Below are positions 16,059-23,982 of a stretch of 58,922 nt of DNA, piece after piece. Position 1 is the first letter of the stretch; each line of letters starts with the position of its first letter. The stretch spans positions 1 to 58,922 of the forward strand of contig JAUSDK010000199.1 in the NCBI GenBank assembly GCA_030650875.1, read 5' to 3'. The stretch comes from Polaromonas sp. Its GTDB lineage: Bacteria; Pseudomonadota; Gammaproteobacteria; Burkholderiales; Burkholderiaceae_C. The translations under genes were made by a program, and so were the position numbers. Under the pieces are notes generated by a model. It searched no databases. It saw only the letters and a program-made list of their open reading frames with translations, and was not told the DNA's origin.

Positions 16059-17074
16059 GCCCGGCGTTCACGCACCCGCAGCGCAAGGCGTTCTGGCTGG
16101 CCGTTGGTCTGCTGGCCGCGTCTGCCGCCTTGTTGCTGCTGGGCATCAGCGTGGGCAGCACCGGTTTTGACAGCGTGCTGAACCTGCACCGCGACCCACA
16201 GGCGCTGCTCATCGTGTCCGAAATCCGCCTGCCGCGCACGCTGGGCGCCTGGCTGGCCGGCGCCTTGCTGGGGCTGGCCGGCGCGGTGGCGCAGGGGCTG
16301 TTTCGCAACCCGCTGGCCGACCCGTATTTGCTCGGCAGCGCCTCGGGTGCGTCGCTCGGCGTGGCGGCGGCGATGGCGCTGTTCGGCATCTCGCCGCTGG
16401 CCACCCACTGGCTGGCGCGCGTCGGGCTGACCGGCGCGGCGTTTGTCGGCGCCGTGCTGGCGGTGCTGCTGACGCTGCTGCTGGCCAAGGGCGTGCAGCA
16501 CACGCTGCGGCTGCTGCTGGCCGGCGTGATTGTCGGGGTGGTGCTGGGCGCCATCACGTCCCTGATCCTGCTGCTCACGCCCGAGATCATGCAGGCCATG
16601 CAGTCCTTCATGCTGGGCAGCACCGCCTTTGTCGGCTGGACTGCCTGCGCCATCATGGCGGCGGTGTTTGCCGCCGCCATGATGGCCGCCTGGATGATGA
16701 GCCATGCGCTCGACGGCCTGGCGCTGGGCGAAGCCACGGCGCACAGCCTGGGCCTGCCGCTGCCGCAGATGCGCGCGGCGCTGGTGGCGGTGCTGGCGTT
16801 GGCTACCGGCACGGCGGTGGCGCAAACCGGGCTGATCGCCTTTGTCGGACTGGCCGCGCCGCACCTGGTGCGCTCGGTCGTCAAAACCACGCACGGGCGG
16901 CTGATCGGCCTGGCCAGCCTGATGGGCGCGGTGCTCTTGACCGCCGCCGACATCCTGGCCCGCTGGCTTGTGGCGCCGCAGGAGTTGCCGGTGGGCGTGC
17001 TGACCGCCGTGCTGGGCGGTGGTTATTTGCTCTGGCTGATGCACCGGCAGACCGGTCGGGGGGCTGGAGTATGA
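16055..17074 (+). CDS. btuC: Cobalamin ABC transporter permease BtuC
   Basis: The 339-residue protein has about ten membrane helices and the FecCD/BtuC signatures: SEIRLPRTLGAWLAGALLGLAGAVAQGLFRNPLADPYLLGS is represented by its shorter motifs RLPRTLGAWLAG and RNPLADPYLLG, and GLIAFVGLAAPHLVR marks the cytoplasmic coupling region near residue 270. It forms the inner-membrane channel for B12 with BtuD. ATG at 16055 is in ATGA overlap with the btuF stop and is preferred to the frame extension 27 bases upstream. Confidence 0.93.
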   Translation: MSPAFTHPQRKAFWLAVGLLAASAALLLLGISVGSTGFDSVLNLHRDPQALLIVSEIRLPRTLGAWLAGALLGLAGAVAQGLFRNPLADPYLLGSASGASLGVAAAMALFGISPLATHWLARVGLTGAAFVGAVLAVLLTLLLAKGVQHTLRLLLAGVIVGVVLGAITSLILLLTPEIMQAMQSFMLGSTAFVGWTACAIMAAVFAAAMMAAWMMSHALDGLALGEATAHSLGLPLPQMRAALVAVLALATGTAVAQTGLIAFVGLAAPHLVRSVVKTTHGRLIGLASLMGAVLLTAADILARWLVAPQELPVGVLTAVLGGGYLLWLMHRQTGRGAGV

Positions 17075-17865
17075 CCTTGGCCCGTCATGTAAATGCTACG
17101 GATTCAATCGCTATCAGTGCCCGCGCCATCCGCGCCAGGCTCGGGAACGACGAGGTGTTGCACAACATCTCGCTGGCGCTGCCCGCCGCCCGATGGACCA
17201 GCATCGTCGGCCCCAACGGCGCGGGCAAGTCCACGCTGCTCAAGGTGCTGGCCGGGCTGCTGGCGCACAGCGGCGACGTGGCCTTGCTGGGCCAGCCGCT
17301 GGCTGACTTGCGCGGACGGGCGCGGGCGCAGCAGCTGTCGTGGCTGGGCCAGAACGAAAGCTCGGCCGACGATCTGACCGTGTACGACGTCGCCATGTTG
17401 GGGCGCCTGCCGCACCAGGCCTGGCTGGCGCCGGCGAGCAGTGCCGATCATGCCGCCGTGGAACGCGCCTTGCTCGCGACCCAGGCCTGGGACTGGCGCG
17501 CCCGCCCGCTCGGCCACCTGTCGGGCGGCGAGCGCCAGCGCGTGCTGCTGGCGCGCGCCTTGGCCGTCGAGGCGCAGGTGCTGCTGATGGACGAACCCCT
17601 GGCCAACCTGGACCCGCCGCACCAGACCGACTGGCTGCTGATGGTGCGCAGCCTGGTCGCCAGCGGCAAAACGGTTGTCAGCGTGTTGCACGAAATCTCG
17701 TTTGCGCTGCAAGCCGACGAGCTGGTGGTGATGGACCAGGGCCGCATCACGCACCAGGGCGCCTGCCATCACGCAGCCACGCACCGCGCGCTCGAAGACG
17801 TGTTTGACCACCGCATCGCCATTCATCCGCTGGCCGGCCAATGGGTCGCGCTGCCCAAAATTTAA
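17071..17865 (+). CDS. btuD: Cobalamin ABC transporter ATPase BtuD
   Basis: The 264-residue ATPase carries Walker A GPNGAGKST (near residue 47), the signature LSGGERQRV, Walker B VLLMDEPLANLD and the switch His in VLHEI. It powers B12 import with BtuC and overlaps its stop by ATGA. The first 20 or so residues (MTLARHVNATDSIAIS) lie outside the ABC fold and are encoded by a stretch resembling the AT-rich dispersed repeat, so the native start may once have been further in. The ABC domain itself is intact. Confidence 0.93.
   Translation: MTLARHVNATDSIAISARAIRARLGNDEVLHNISLALPAARWTSIVGPNGAGKSTLLKVLAGLLAHSGDVALLGQPLADLRGRARAQQLSWLGQNESSADDLTVYDVAMLGRLPHQAWLAPASSADHAAVERALLATQAWDWRARPLGHLSGGERQRVLLARALAVEAQVLLMDEPLANLDPPHQTDWLLMVRSLVASGKTVVSVLHEISFALQADELVVMDQGRITHQGACHHAATHRALEDVFDHRIAIHPLAGQWVALPKI
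17088..17125 (+). repeat. AT-rich dispersed repeat fragment at the btuD start
   Basis: AAATGCTACGGATTCAATCG continues into CTATCAGTGCCC, echoing the AAATGCTAT-N-AATAGCTATCAGCGC head of the copy at 20271 (read on its minus strand). It encodes N-terminal residues of BtuD. The match is short, so it could be chance. Confidence 0.3.
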
Positions 17866-17882
17866 CTACCTAAAGAATCACC

Positions 17883-18464
17883 ATGGAAATTGAAACGCCC
17901 CCCGTCGACAAACCCTATGACAAGCCTGAGGGCGAACGCCGCGGACTGCTGATCGTCAACACCGGCGACGGCAAGGGCAAAAGCACGGCGGCCTTCGGCC
18001 TGGCCCTGCGCGCCCACGGCCGCCACCATGTGCACGGCAAAACCGTCAAGATTTTCCAGTTCATGAAAGTGCCCAGCGCGCGTTTTGGCGAGCACCGCAT
18101 GTTCGAGCAGCTCGGCATTCCGATCGAAGGGCTTGGCGACGGCTTCAGCTGGAAAAGCCAGGACCTGGAGCATTCAGCCCAACTGGCGCGCAACGGCTGG
18201 GAAAAAGCCAAGGCCGCGATCTTGAGCGGCGAGAACTTCATGGTCGTGCTTGACGAGCTGACCTACCCGCTGATCTACGGCTGGATGCCGCTGGACGACG
18301 TGCTGCAGACCTTGCGTGACAGGCCCAAGGACGTGCATGTCGTCATCACCGGCCGACGCTGCCCACCCGAGATCGTCAACCTGGCAGACACCGTGACCGA
18401 GATGACCAAGATCAAGCATGCGTTCAACGCGGGAATTCCGGCCCAGCGCGGTATTGAAGATTGA
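17883..18464 (+). CDS. cobO: Cob(I)yrinic acid a,c-diamide adenosyltransferase
   Basis: The 193-residue protein belongs to the CobA/CobO/BtuR family. An N-terminal polar segment is followed by [18 protein letters not shown] with the unusual P-loop (residues 26-38), then [30 protein letters not shown], and the C-terminal [16 protein letters not shown]. It transfers the adenosyl group from ATP to the corrinoid cobalt. The gene begins 17 bp after btuD. The usual length is 190-205. Confidence 0.95.
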   Translation: MEIETPPVDKPYDKPEGERRGLLIVNTGDGKGKSTAAFGLALRAHGRHHVHGKTVKIFQFMKVPSARFGEHRMFEQLGIPIEGLGDGFSWKSQDLEHSAQLARNGWEKAKAAILSGENFMVVLDELTYPLIYGWMPLDDVLQTLRDRPKDVHVVITGRRCPPEIVNLADTVTEMTKIKHAFNAGIPAQRGIED

Positions 18465-18514
18465 TTTTTGTCCCGACTTTCATGCCGCCGGCCGTAAGCT
18501 GCCTCTTCCCGATT

Positions 18515-18592
18515 CGTCATTGCGAGCGAAGCGCGGCGATCCATCGCCGAAAAGGCGCAGGCATGGATTGCCGCGCTTCGCTCGCAATGACA
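18515..18592. repeat. Palindromic intergenic repeat
   Basis: The left arm 18515-18543 (CGTCATTGCGAGCGAAGCGC onward) and right arm 18564-18592 (ending CTCGCAATGACA) are inverted copies with one internal mismatch, leaving a 20-base loop. A third partial arm, GGCTCGCAATGACG, lies at 18646-18659. This type of CATTGCGAGCGAAGC palindrome occurs in several unrelated bacterial genomes. It fills the 217-bp gap between cobO and bluB and may attenuate or stabilise the transcript. Confidence 0.8.
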
Positions 18593-18681
18593 GCGATAGA
18601 TTGCGCCGCATCATGGTTCGTGCGCCGTTCTGAAACGGAACTGGCGGCTCGCAATGACGCGGGCCCCGAACGGAATATGCC

Positions 18682-19368
18682 TTGACCAACACCCGTAACC
18701 CCGCCTGTCACGCTTTTTCAGCCGCCGAGATCAGTGCGGTCTACCGCGCCATTCACGAGCGGCGCGACATGCGCCACTTCAGCGGCGGCACGGTCGCCGA
18801 CGAGGTGCTGCAGCGCCTGCTGTCGGCCGCGCACCACGCGCCCAGCGTGGGCTTCATGCAGCCGTGGCGCTTCATCCGCATTCGCAGCCGGCCGCTGCGC
18901 GAAAGCGTTCATGCGCTGGTCGAGCAGGAGCGGGTGCTGACCGCGCAAGCCCTGGGCGAGCGCGAAGACGAATTCATGAAGCTGAAAGTGCAGGGCGTGC
19001 TGGACGCCGCCGAGCTGCTGGTGGTGGCCCTGCCGCCGGGGCGCGAAGCCCATGTGTTTGGCCGCCGCACCTTGCCCGAGATGGACCTGGCCTCGGCCGC
19101 CTGCGCCATTCAAAACCTCTGGCTGGCCGCCCGCGCCGAAGGGCTGGGCATGGGCTGGGTGTCGATTTTTTGTCCGCTGCAGCTGGCCCGGTTGCTGCAG
19201 ATGCCGGACGGCAGCAAGCCGATTGCCATCCTGTGCCTGGGTCCGGTTCACGCCTTTTACGACCAGCCCATGCTGCAGGCCGAAAAATGGGCGCGCCGCG
19301 CTGCGTTGTCCGACATGGTGTTTGAAGACCGCTGGGGGCAGCCCGCCGAACCTGCAGCGGGGGCTTGA
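18682..19368 (+). CDS. bluB: 5,6-dimethylbenzimidazole synthase BluB
   Basis: The 228-residue protein is a nitroreductase-fold flavoenzyme with the BluB motifs IHERRDMRHFSGG (residues 25-37), HHAPSVGFMQPWRFI, and a C-terminal GLGMGWVSIF / PIAILCLGPV pair. It breaks down reduced FMN with oxygen to make DMB, the lower ligand of cobalamin. The start is TTG at 18682, needed to include the conserved N-terminal helix; the next ATG (18769) would remove it. The gene begins 20 bp after the last partial arm of the palindromic repeat and is followed after 7 bp by cobD. Confidence 0.93.
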   Translation: MTNTRNPACHAFSAAEISAVYRAIHERRDMRHFSGGTVADEVLQRLLSAAHHAPSVGFMQPWRFIRIRSRPLRESVHALVEQERVLTAQALGEREDEFMKLKVQGVLDAAELLVVALPPGREAHVFGRRTLPEMDLASAACAIQNLWLAARAEGLGMGWVSIFCPLQLARLLQMPDGSKPIAILCLGPVHAFYDQPMLQAEKWARRAALSDMVFEDRWGQPAEPAAGA

Positions 19369-19375
19369 GGTGCTG

Positions 19376-20359
19376 ATGTTGCCGGCCGGCGCGATGGCCC
19401 TGGTGCTGCTGCTGGCGCTGTGGATAGACCGGCGCTTTGGCGAGCCGCCGCTGGCGGTTCACCCCGTCGTCTGGATTGGCCACTACCTCAAGGCCTGCGG
19501 CCGCGTCACCGTGCGCTGCCCACCCGCGCTGGCGTTCGCGCTGGGCGCGCTGGCCTGGGCGCTGGGCGCTGCAGCGGTGGCGGCGCTGGCGTGGTGTTTG
19601 CAAGCCTTGACCTTCTGGCAACTTGTCCGCTTTATCGCCGGGCCCGACCTGCCAGGCGGGCTGCTGGCAGTGGCGTTGCTGGCCCTGATGGCCTGGGCCG
19701 CCAAGTCCATGCTGTCCTGGCGCATGCTGCGTGATGAAGCCGGCGCCGTCGAGGCCGCGCTGCAGCAGTCGCTGGCCGCCGGGCGCGCGCGCCTGTCCTG
19801 GTTGGTCAGCCGCGACACGGCCCAGCTCACGGCAAGCCAGGTGCGCGAAAGCGCCATTGAGTCGCTGGCTGAAAACCTCAATGACTCGGTGGTTGCGCCG
19901 ATTTTCTGGTTGGTGCTGCTGGGCCTGCCGGGCGCAGCGCTGTACCGCTTTGCCAACACCGCCGACGCCATGTGGGGTTACCGGGGAACCTACCGGGGCC
20001 AGCACTGGGAATGGGCTGGCAAATGGGCGGCCTGGGCCGACGACGTGCTGTCGTGGCTGCCCGCGCGGCTCACGGCGCTGCTGCTGGCTCTGGTGGCGGG
20101 CGGTGTGCCGTTCAAGAAGCTGCGCGTTGAAGCCCGCAAAACCCCGTCGCCCAACAGCGGCTGGCCCATGGCCGCCATGGCGCTGGCGCTAGGCATTTCA
20201 CTCGGCAAGCCCGGCGTCTACACGCTCAACGCCTCGGGCCGCGCGCCGCAGGCGGCTGACACGGCACGGGCTCAAAAATATGCATCAAAAGTGCTTTTGG
20301 CGCTTTTTCCTATTGCGCTGATAGCTATTTCTTTAATAGCATTTTTGGCCAGGCCATGA
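19376..20359 (+). CDS. cobD: Adenosylcobinamide-phosphate synthase (CbiB/CobD type)
   Basis: The 327-residue membrane protein shows the family motifs WIDRRFGEPPLAVHPVVWIG (residues 14-33), QVRESAIESLAENLNDSVVAP near residue 160 (given here as its core SLAENLNDS), and FANTADAMWGYRG. It joins aminopropanol or its phosphate to adenosylcobyric acid. GAGG five bases before ATG 19376 sets the start. The last 30 residues, including a hydrophobic helix, are encoded by an AT-rich repeat copy (20271-20347). Its stop overlaps the cobC ATG. Confidence 0.92.
   Translation: MLPAGAMALVLLLALWIDRRFGEPPLAVHPVVWIGHYLKACGRVTVRCPPALAFALGALAWALGAAAVAALAWCLQALTFWQLVRFIAGPDLPGGLLAVALLALMAWAAKSMLSWRMLRDEAGAVEAALQQSLAAGRARLSWLVSRDTAQLTASQVRESAIESLAENLNDSVVAPIFWLVLLGLPGAALYRFANTADAMWGYRGTYRGQHWEWAGKWAAWADDVLSWLPARLTALLLALVAGGVPFKKLRVEARKTPSPNSGWPMAAMALALGISLGKPGVYTLNASGRAPQAADTARAQKYASKVLLALFPIALIAISLIAFLARP
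20271..20347 (-). repeat. AT-rich dispersed repeat, copy b (3' end of cobD)
   Basis: On the minus strand it reads AAATGCTATTAAAGAAATAG, continues CTATCAGCGC, and ends AAAAGCACTTTTGATGCATATTTTT. It lies inside the end of cobD and encodes its C-terminal hydrophobic helix and stop region, with base composition sharply different from the flanks. Confidence 0.55.
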
Positions 20360-21378
20360 TTCCAACTCCACCCGCCAGCCCACGCATCCACGGCGGCCCC
20401 GACCGCCACGGCGTGCCGCGCCACGACTTTTCGACCAACAGCAACGCCTGCGGGCCGTGCCCAGTCGCGCAGGCCGCCGTGCGCCAGGCCGACGCCACGC
20501 AGTACCCCGACGCCAGCTACACCGCCTTGCGCCAGCAACTGGCCGCCTTTCACGGCGTGGACGCTGCGCGCGTGGTGCTGGCCGCCAGCGCCAGCGAGTT
20601 CATTTTTCGTATCACCGCGCTGGTGGCGCAAACAGCGGGCGAGGGCGGCACGGTGTGGCTGCCGCAGTACAGCTACGGCGACTACGCGCAGGCGGCCCGC
20701 GCGCACCGGCTGGCCGTGGTGACTGACGCGGACGGCGCTGCGTTGCGCTGGGCCTGCGAGCCGTCGAGCCCGCTGGGCGCGGCGCATGCGGGGCTGGCTG
20801 AATGGGTTGAGTCGCATGCCGCCATCACCGTGCTGGACCGCGCCTACGAGCCGCTGCGGCTGGACGGCGCGCCGTCGCTGACGTCCGCGCAGCTGCAAAC
20901 CGTCTGGCAACTCTGGACACCCAACAAGGCGCTGGGCCTGACCGGCGTGCGCGCGGCCTACGCGATTGCGCCGGTCGGTGCGGAGGCGGCCGTGTTCCAG
21001 TTTGAGCAGCTCAGCCCGTCCTGGGCGGTCGGCGCGCACGGCGTGGCGATGCTGCAGGCCTGGACCGAGCCCGCCGTGCAAGCCTGGCTGGCCGCTAGCC
21101 TGGTCACGCTGCGCGCCTGGAAGGCCCGGCAAATTGCGCTGTGCGAATCGCTGGGCTGGACCTGCTTGCCTAGCGACGCCAACTTTTTTTGCGCCCGGCC
21201 CACGCTGCCCGAAGGCGTGACGCTGCCGCAGGCGCTTGGCAGTCTGCGTGCGAAAGGCATCAAGCTGCGCGACACCGCCTCCTTTGGCTTGAACGGCCAT
21301 GTGCGCCTTAGCGTGCAAGCGCCCACGGTCCAGGATGCGCTGAAAACCGCCTTGCATAGTGGACTCGGCGCAATATAA
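20356..21378 (+). CDS. cobC: Threonine-phosphate decarboxylase-like PLP enzyme CobC
   Basis: The 340-residue protein is a fold-type I PLP enzyme of the CobC/CobD(Salmonella) group. HGGPDRHGVPRHDFSTNSN is the typical N terminus, ATQYPDASYTALR precedes the cofactor domain, and the PLP Lys lies in TPNKALGLTGVRAAY (near residue 200). It is expected to make aminopropanol phosphate for the nucleotide loop. The length is near the usual 330-360. The gene overlaps cobD by 4 bp. Its 3' end contains the promoter of the toxin-antitoxin pair. Confidence 0.88.
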   Translation: MIPTPPASPRIHGGPDRHGVPRHDFSTNSNACGPCPVAQAAVRQADATQYPDASYTALRQQLAAFHGVDAARVVLAASASEFIFRITALVAQTAGEGGTVWLPQYSYGDYAQAARAHRLAVVTDADGAALRWACEPSSPLGAAHAGLAEWVESHAAITVLDRAYEPLRLDGAPSLTSAQLQTVWQLWTPNKALGLTGVRAAYAIAPVGAEAAVFQFEQLSPSWAVGAHGVAMLQAWTEPAVQAWLAASLVTLRAWKARQIALCESLGWTCLPSDANFFCARPTLPEGVTLPQALGSLRAKGIKLRDTASFGLNGHVRLSVQAPTVQDALKTALHSGLGAI

Positions 21379-21390
21379 TCGTGGTTATAT
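21352..21390 (+). promoter_or_regulatory. Promoter and operator-like palindrome of the PIN toxin-antitoxin operon
   Basis: TATAAT at 21374-21379 is a perfect -10, with TTGCAT 16 bp upstream as a weak -35. Overlapping it is an exact inverted repeat, ATATAA (21373-21378) and TTATAT (21385-21390), separated by six bases. This is the form expected for autorepression by a ribbon-helix-helix antitoxin. Transcription would start near 21386, only a few bases before the ATG at 21389, so the mRNA would be nearly leaderless. Confidence 0.55.
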
Positions 21391-21820
21391 GGGTGCAACC
21401 ACAAAAGTCGTTTTAGATACATCGGTCCTCGTTGCTGCGGCCCGTTCACGCCATGGCGCGAGTTTTGCGCTCGTGGCGTCACTGCCGCATCCGCACTTTC
21501 AAATATGCCTCTCGGTTGCGGGTTACACCGAATGGCAGGCGGTCTTGATCCGGCCGGAGCACTTGCCGCAGGGCGCAAATGCCGATATGGCGCTTGGTTT
21601 TCTCCGCTACTTGGTGAGCCTGGCGCATTTGCAGGACATTCATTTTTTATGGCGCCCGTTTTTGCGCGACCCGGACGACGACATGGTGCTGGAGTGCGCC
21701 ATCGCGGCGGGCTGTGCTTACATCGTTACGCACAACATCAAGGACTTTCGCCGCACCGAACAACTGGGCGTTAAGGCTGTCACGCCAGCCCAGTTTTTAC
21801 ATATTTTGAAGGATACGTGA
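21389..21820 (+). CDS. PIN-domain toxin (putative ribonuclease)
   Basis: The 143-residue protein has a PIN-domain nuclease core. The first acidic residue is in VVLDTSVLVAA (residue 9-10), the middle acidic cluster in FLRDPDDDMVLECAIA, and a late conserved segment is YIVTHNIKDFR. PIN toxins of type II systems cleave RNA. The ATG at 21389 is chosen because the PIN strand begins directly after it; a GTG 30 bases upstream lies within cobC. It is followed by the antitoxin gene, an order opposite to most pairs. Confidence 0.85.
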   Translation: MGATTKVVLDTSVLVAAARSRHGASFALVASLPHPHFQICLSVAGYTEWQAVLIRPEHLPQGANADMALGFLRYLVSLAHLQDIHFLWRPFLRDPDDDMVLECAIAAGCAYIVTHNIKDFRRTEQLGVKAVTPAQFLHILKDT

Positions 21821-21822
21821 CC

Positions 21823-22068
21823 ATGTCCGCACTCACCATTCGACTGCCCAATTCGGTCCATGAAAGCATCAAACTGCTGGCCCGAAAAGACGGCATTTCC
21901 GTCAACCAGTTCATCGCCAGCGCCGCCGCTGAAAAAATGGCCTCGTTCCAGACTCTGGACTACCTGCGCCGTGAAGCCGCCTTGGGCAAGCGCGAGGATT
22001 TTGAAAGCTTCCTCAAGCTGGTGCCCGACGCGCCAGCGCAGACCGGGGACGAGCTGCCTTCCAAGTAA
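21823..22068 (+). CDS. Ribbon-helix-helix antitoxin partner of the PIN toxin
   Basis: The 81-residue protein begins SALTIRLPNSVHESIKLLAR, then KDGISVNQFIASAAAEKM. This is the beta strand and two helices of a ribbon-helix-helix DNA-binding domain (HicB-C/Arc-like). The C-terminal half is charged and probably wraps the toxin. AAGGA at 21809-21813 favours ATG 21823 over a GTG overlapping the toxin stop. It should neutralise the toxin and repress the shared promoter at 21352-21390. Confidence 0.85.
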   Translation: MSALTIRLPNSVHESIKLLARKDGISVNQFIASAAAEKMASFQTLDYLRREAALGKREDFESFLKLVPDAPAQTGDELPSK

Positions 22069-22225
22069 ACAAGGGCGAGGTCAATCATGGCTTTCACGCC
22101 ACCAAGCCAGAAAGCCGGGAAATAGCCACTGCAAGTGCGCGCGCCGCCAGTAGAAAGAACAAACAAGTGATAAAGCAAGACGAAGCCGCAGGCATGGACT
22201 ATCTGGCGCGTGAAGGCACTTTGGC

Positions 22226-23761
22226 ATGACCGCCAAAGCCGTCATGGTGCTCGGCACCACCAGCGGCGCCGGCAAAAGCTGGCTGACCACCGCGCTGTGC
22301 CGCTACTACGCGCGCCAGGGCCTGAAAGTTGCGCCGTACAAGTCGCAGAACATGAGCAACAACGCCCGTGTAGTGGCCCCCACGCTTGTCGCTTCGCGTA
22401 CTGCGCTGCCCCCCGGGGGGGCTGATTTTCCTTGGGGCGGCCCTGCGGAAAATGGCGGCGGTGAGATTGGCAGCGCGCAATATTTTCAGGCGCTGGCGGC
22501 ACGCAGCACGCCCGATGTGCGCATGAACCCGTTGCTGCTCAAGCCCGAAAAGGACACGCAAAGCCAGGTCGTGCTGATGGGCCAGGTCAACGCCGAACTC
22601 TCGCGCATGGAATGGCGCGGCCGCAGCCTGTTGGTCTGGCCGGTGGTGGCGGGGGCGCTCGACGAGCTGCTGGCCGAGAACGACGTGGTGGTGATCGAAG
22701 GCGCGGGATCGCCCGCCGAGATCAACCTCAAGTCTTGCGATATCGTCAACATGCGGGTCGCCCTGCATGCCAACGCAGCCTGTCTGCTGGTCACCGACAT
22801 TGACCGGGGCGGGGCGTTTGCCCACCTCTACGGCACCTGGGCCATGCTGGACGAGGCCGAGCGCGCGCTGATCAAGGGCTTTGTGCTTAACAAGTTCCGG
22901 GGCGACGCCAGCCTGCTGGCGCCCGGGCCGCAGATGCTGCAGGACCTGACCGGTGTGCCGACCGTGGCCACGTTGCCGATGTGGTGGCAGCACGGCCTGC
23001 CCGAAGAAGATGGCGTGTTTGATGACCGCAGCACGGCGGCCGGCCAGGTGACCCGGACTGTCGCCGTCATCGCCTACCCGCGCATCAGCAACCTCGACGA
23101 ATTCCAGCCGCTCAAAAACGTGCCCGGTGTGCGCCTGAAATGGGTGCGCAGCCCGGCCGAACTGGCGGGCTTGGGCGAGGCGGACTGGATCATTCTGCCT
23201 GGCTCCAAGGCCACCAGCGCCGACCTGGCCTGGCTGCGCGCGCAGGGGCTGGACCAGGCGATTGCCGCGCACGCCGGCCGGGGCGGCGCGGTGCTGGGCA
23301 TTTGCGGTGGCCTGCAGATGCTGGGCGAAGCGTTGATCGACCCGCACGGCATCGACGGCAACGGCCCCGGCCTGGGCTTGCTGCCGGTGGTCACGGTGTT
23401 TGACCAGGCCAAGACCGTGCAGCACCGGCAGGCCGCGTTCGCCAGCGTGCGCGGGCCGTGGGCCAGCCTGTCAGGTGTTGAGGTGCAGGGCTACGAAATC
23501 CACCACGGCCAGACCGCGCCGCATTCGGCCATGGCGGCCGCGGGCGACATCGCCTACCCGGTCATGCCCGACGGCCTGGCCTGGCAAAACGGTGCCGGCA
23601 ATGTGCTGGGCCTGTATTTGCACGGGATGTTAGAGGACCCGCGTGTGCTGCACGCCCTGTTTGGCGCCGCCACGCCCACGCTGGACTCGGTCTTTGACGG
23701 GCTGGCCGACTACATCGACGCGCATTTTGAACCGGGCGTGCTGCAGGCGCTGATTGCTTGA
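22226..23761 (+). CDS. cobQ: Cobyric acid synthase with an in-frame repeat insertion
   Basis: The 511-residue protein has the CobQ layout. The N-terminal ATPase domain has P-loop GTTSGAGKSW (residues 10-19) and the conserved KSQNMSNNARVV and GGEIGSAQYFQAL motifs. The C-terminal glutamine amidotransferase has its catalytic Cys in GICGGLQML. It amidates side chains b, d, e and g. The two N-terminal motifs, normally nearly adjacent, are split by about 27 residues (51-77) encoded by GC-rich repeat copy 2. Frame is kept and all other motifs are intact, so activity is possible but unproven. Confidence 0.92.
   Translation: MTAKAVMVLGTTSGAGKSWLTTALCRYYARQGLKVAPYKSQNMSNNARVVAPTLVASRTALPPGGADFPWGGPAENGGGEIGSAQYFQALAARSTPDVRMNPLLLKPEKDTQSQVVLMGQVNAELSRMEWRGRSLLVWPVVAGALDELLAENDVVVIEGAGSPAEINLKSCDIVNMRVALHANAACLLVTDIDRGGAFAHLYGTWAMLDEAERALIKGFVLNKFRGDASLLAPGPQMLQDLTGVPTVATLPMWWQHGLPEEDGVFDDRSTAAGQVTRTVAVIAYPRISNLDEFQPLKNVPGVRLKWVRSPAELAGLGEADWIILPGSKATSADLAWLRAQGLDQAIAAHAGRGGAVLGICGGLQMLGEALIDPHGIDGNGPGLGLLPVVTVFDQAKTVQHRQAAFASVRGPWASLSGVEVQGYEIHHGQTAPHSAMAAAGDIAYPVMPDGLAWQNGAGNVLGLYLHGMLEDPRVLHALFGAATPTLDSVFDGLADYIDAHFEPGVLQALIA
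22374..22455 (+). repeat. GC-rich dispersed repeat, copy 2 (inside cobQ)
   Basis: It starts TGGCCCCCACGCTTGTCGCT and is nearly identical to copy 1 at 14514 over 51 bases. A CCCCCCGGGGGGG palindrome and a CTTGGGGCGGCC end follow. The inserted length is about 81 bp, a multiple of three, which preserves the cobQ frame. Confidence 0.85.
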
Positions 23762-23831
23762 GGCGTGCTGGATGGCGCGACTCTCCTGACAGCGCAGGCC
23801 ACCCATGCCCCCGAGTCCGCACAACAAAACC

Positions 23832-23865
23832 GGGCCTTAATAGCTATTGAAAGCATAGCATTTGA
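23832..23865 (-). repeat. AT-rich dispersed repeat, copy c
   Basis: On the minus strand: AAATGCTATGCTTTCAATAG followed by CTATTAAGGC, the same head as the copies at 20271 and 37896. It lies in the 221-bp gap after cobQ, which holds nothing else I recognise. Confidence 0.5.
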
Positions 23866-23982
23866 GTGCCTCGCGCAGCGCCAGCCCGTATACTTCCCGC
23901 GCAGCCAGCAGCACCCGCGCGCCGCGCCGAAAAGCCAGCGCCGTGTTTCACGCTGTCCCCCTGTTTGAACCATGGATTGCAT

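Noticed and set aside
21389-22068. The PIN/antitoxin pair as part of a larger mobile element
   Set aside because: No integrase, transposase, direct-repeat boundary or tRNA target is visible on either side; only the two genes and a short remnant intervene.
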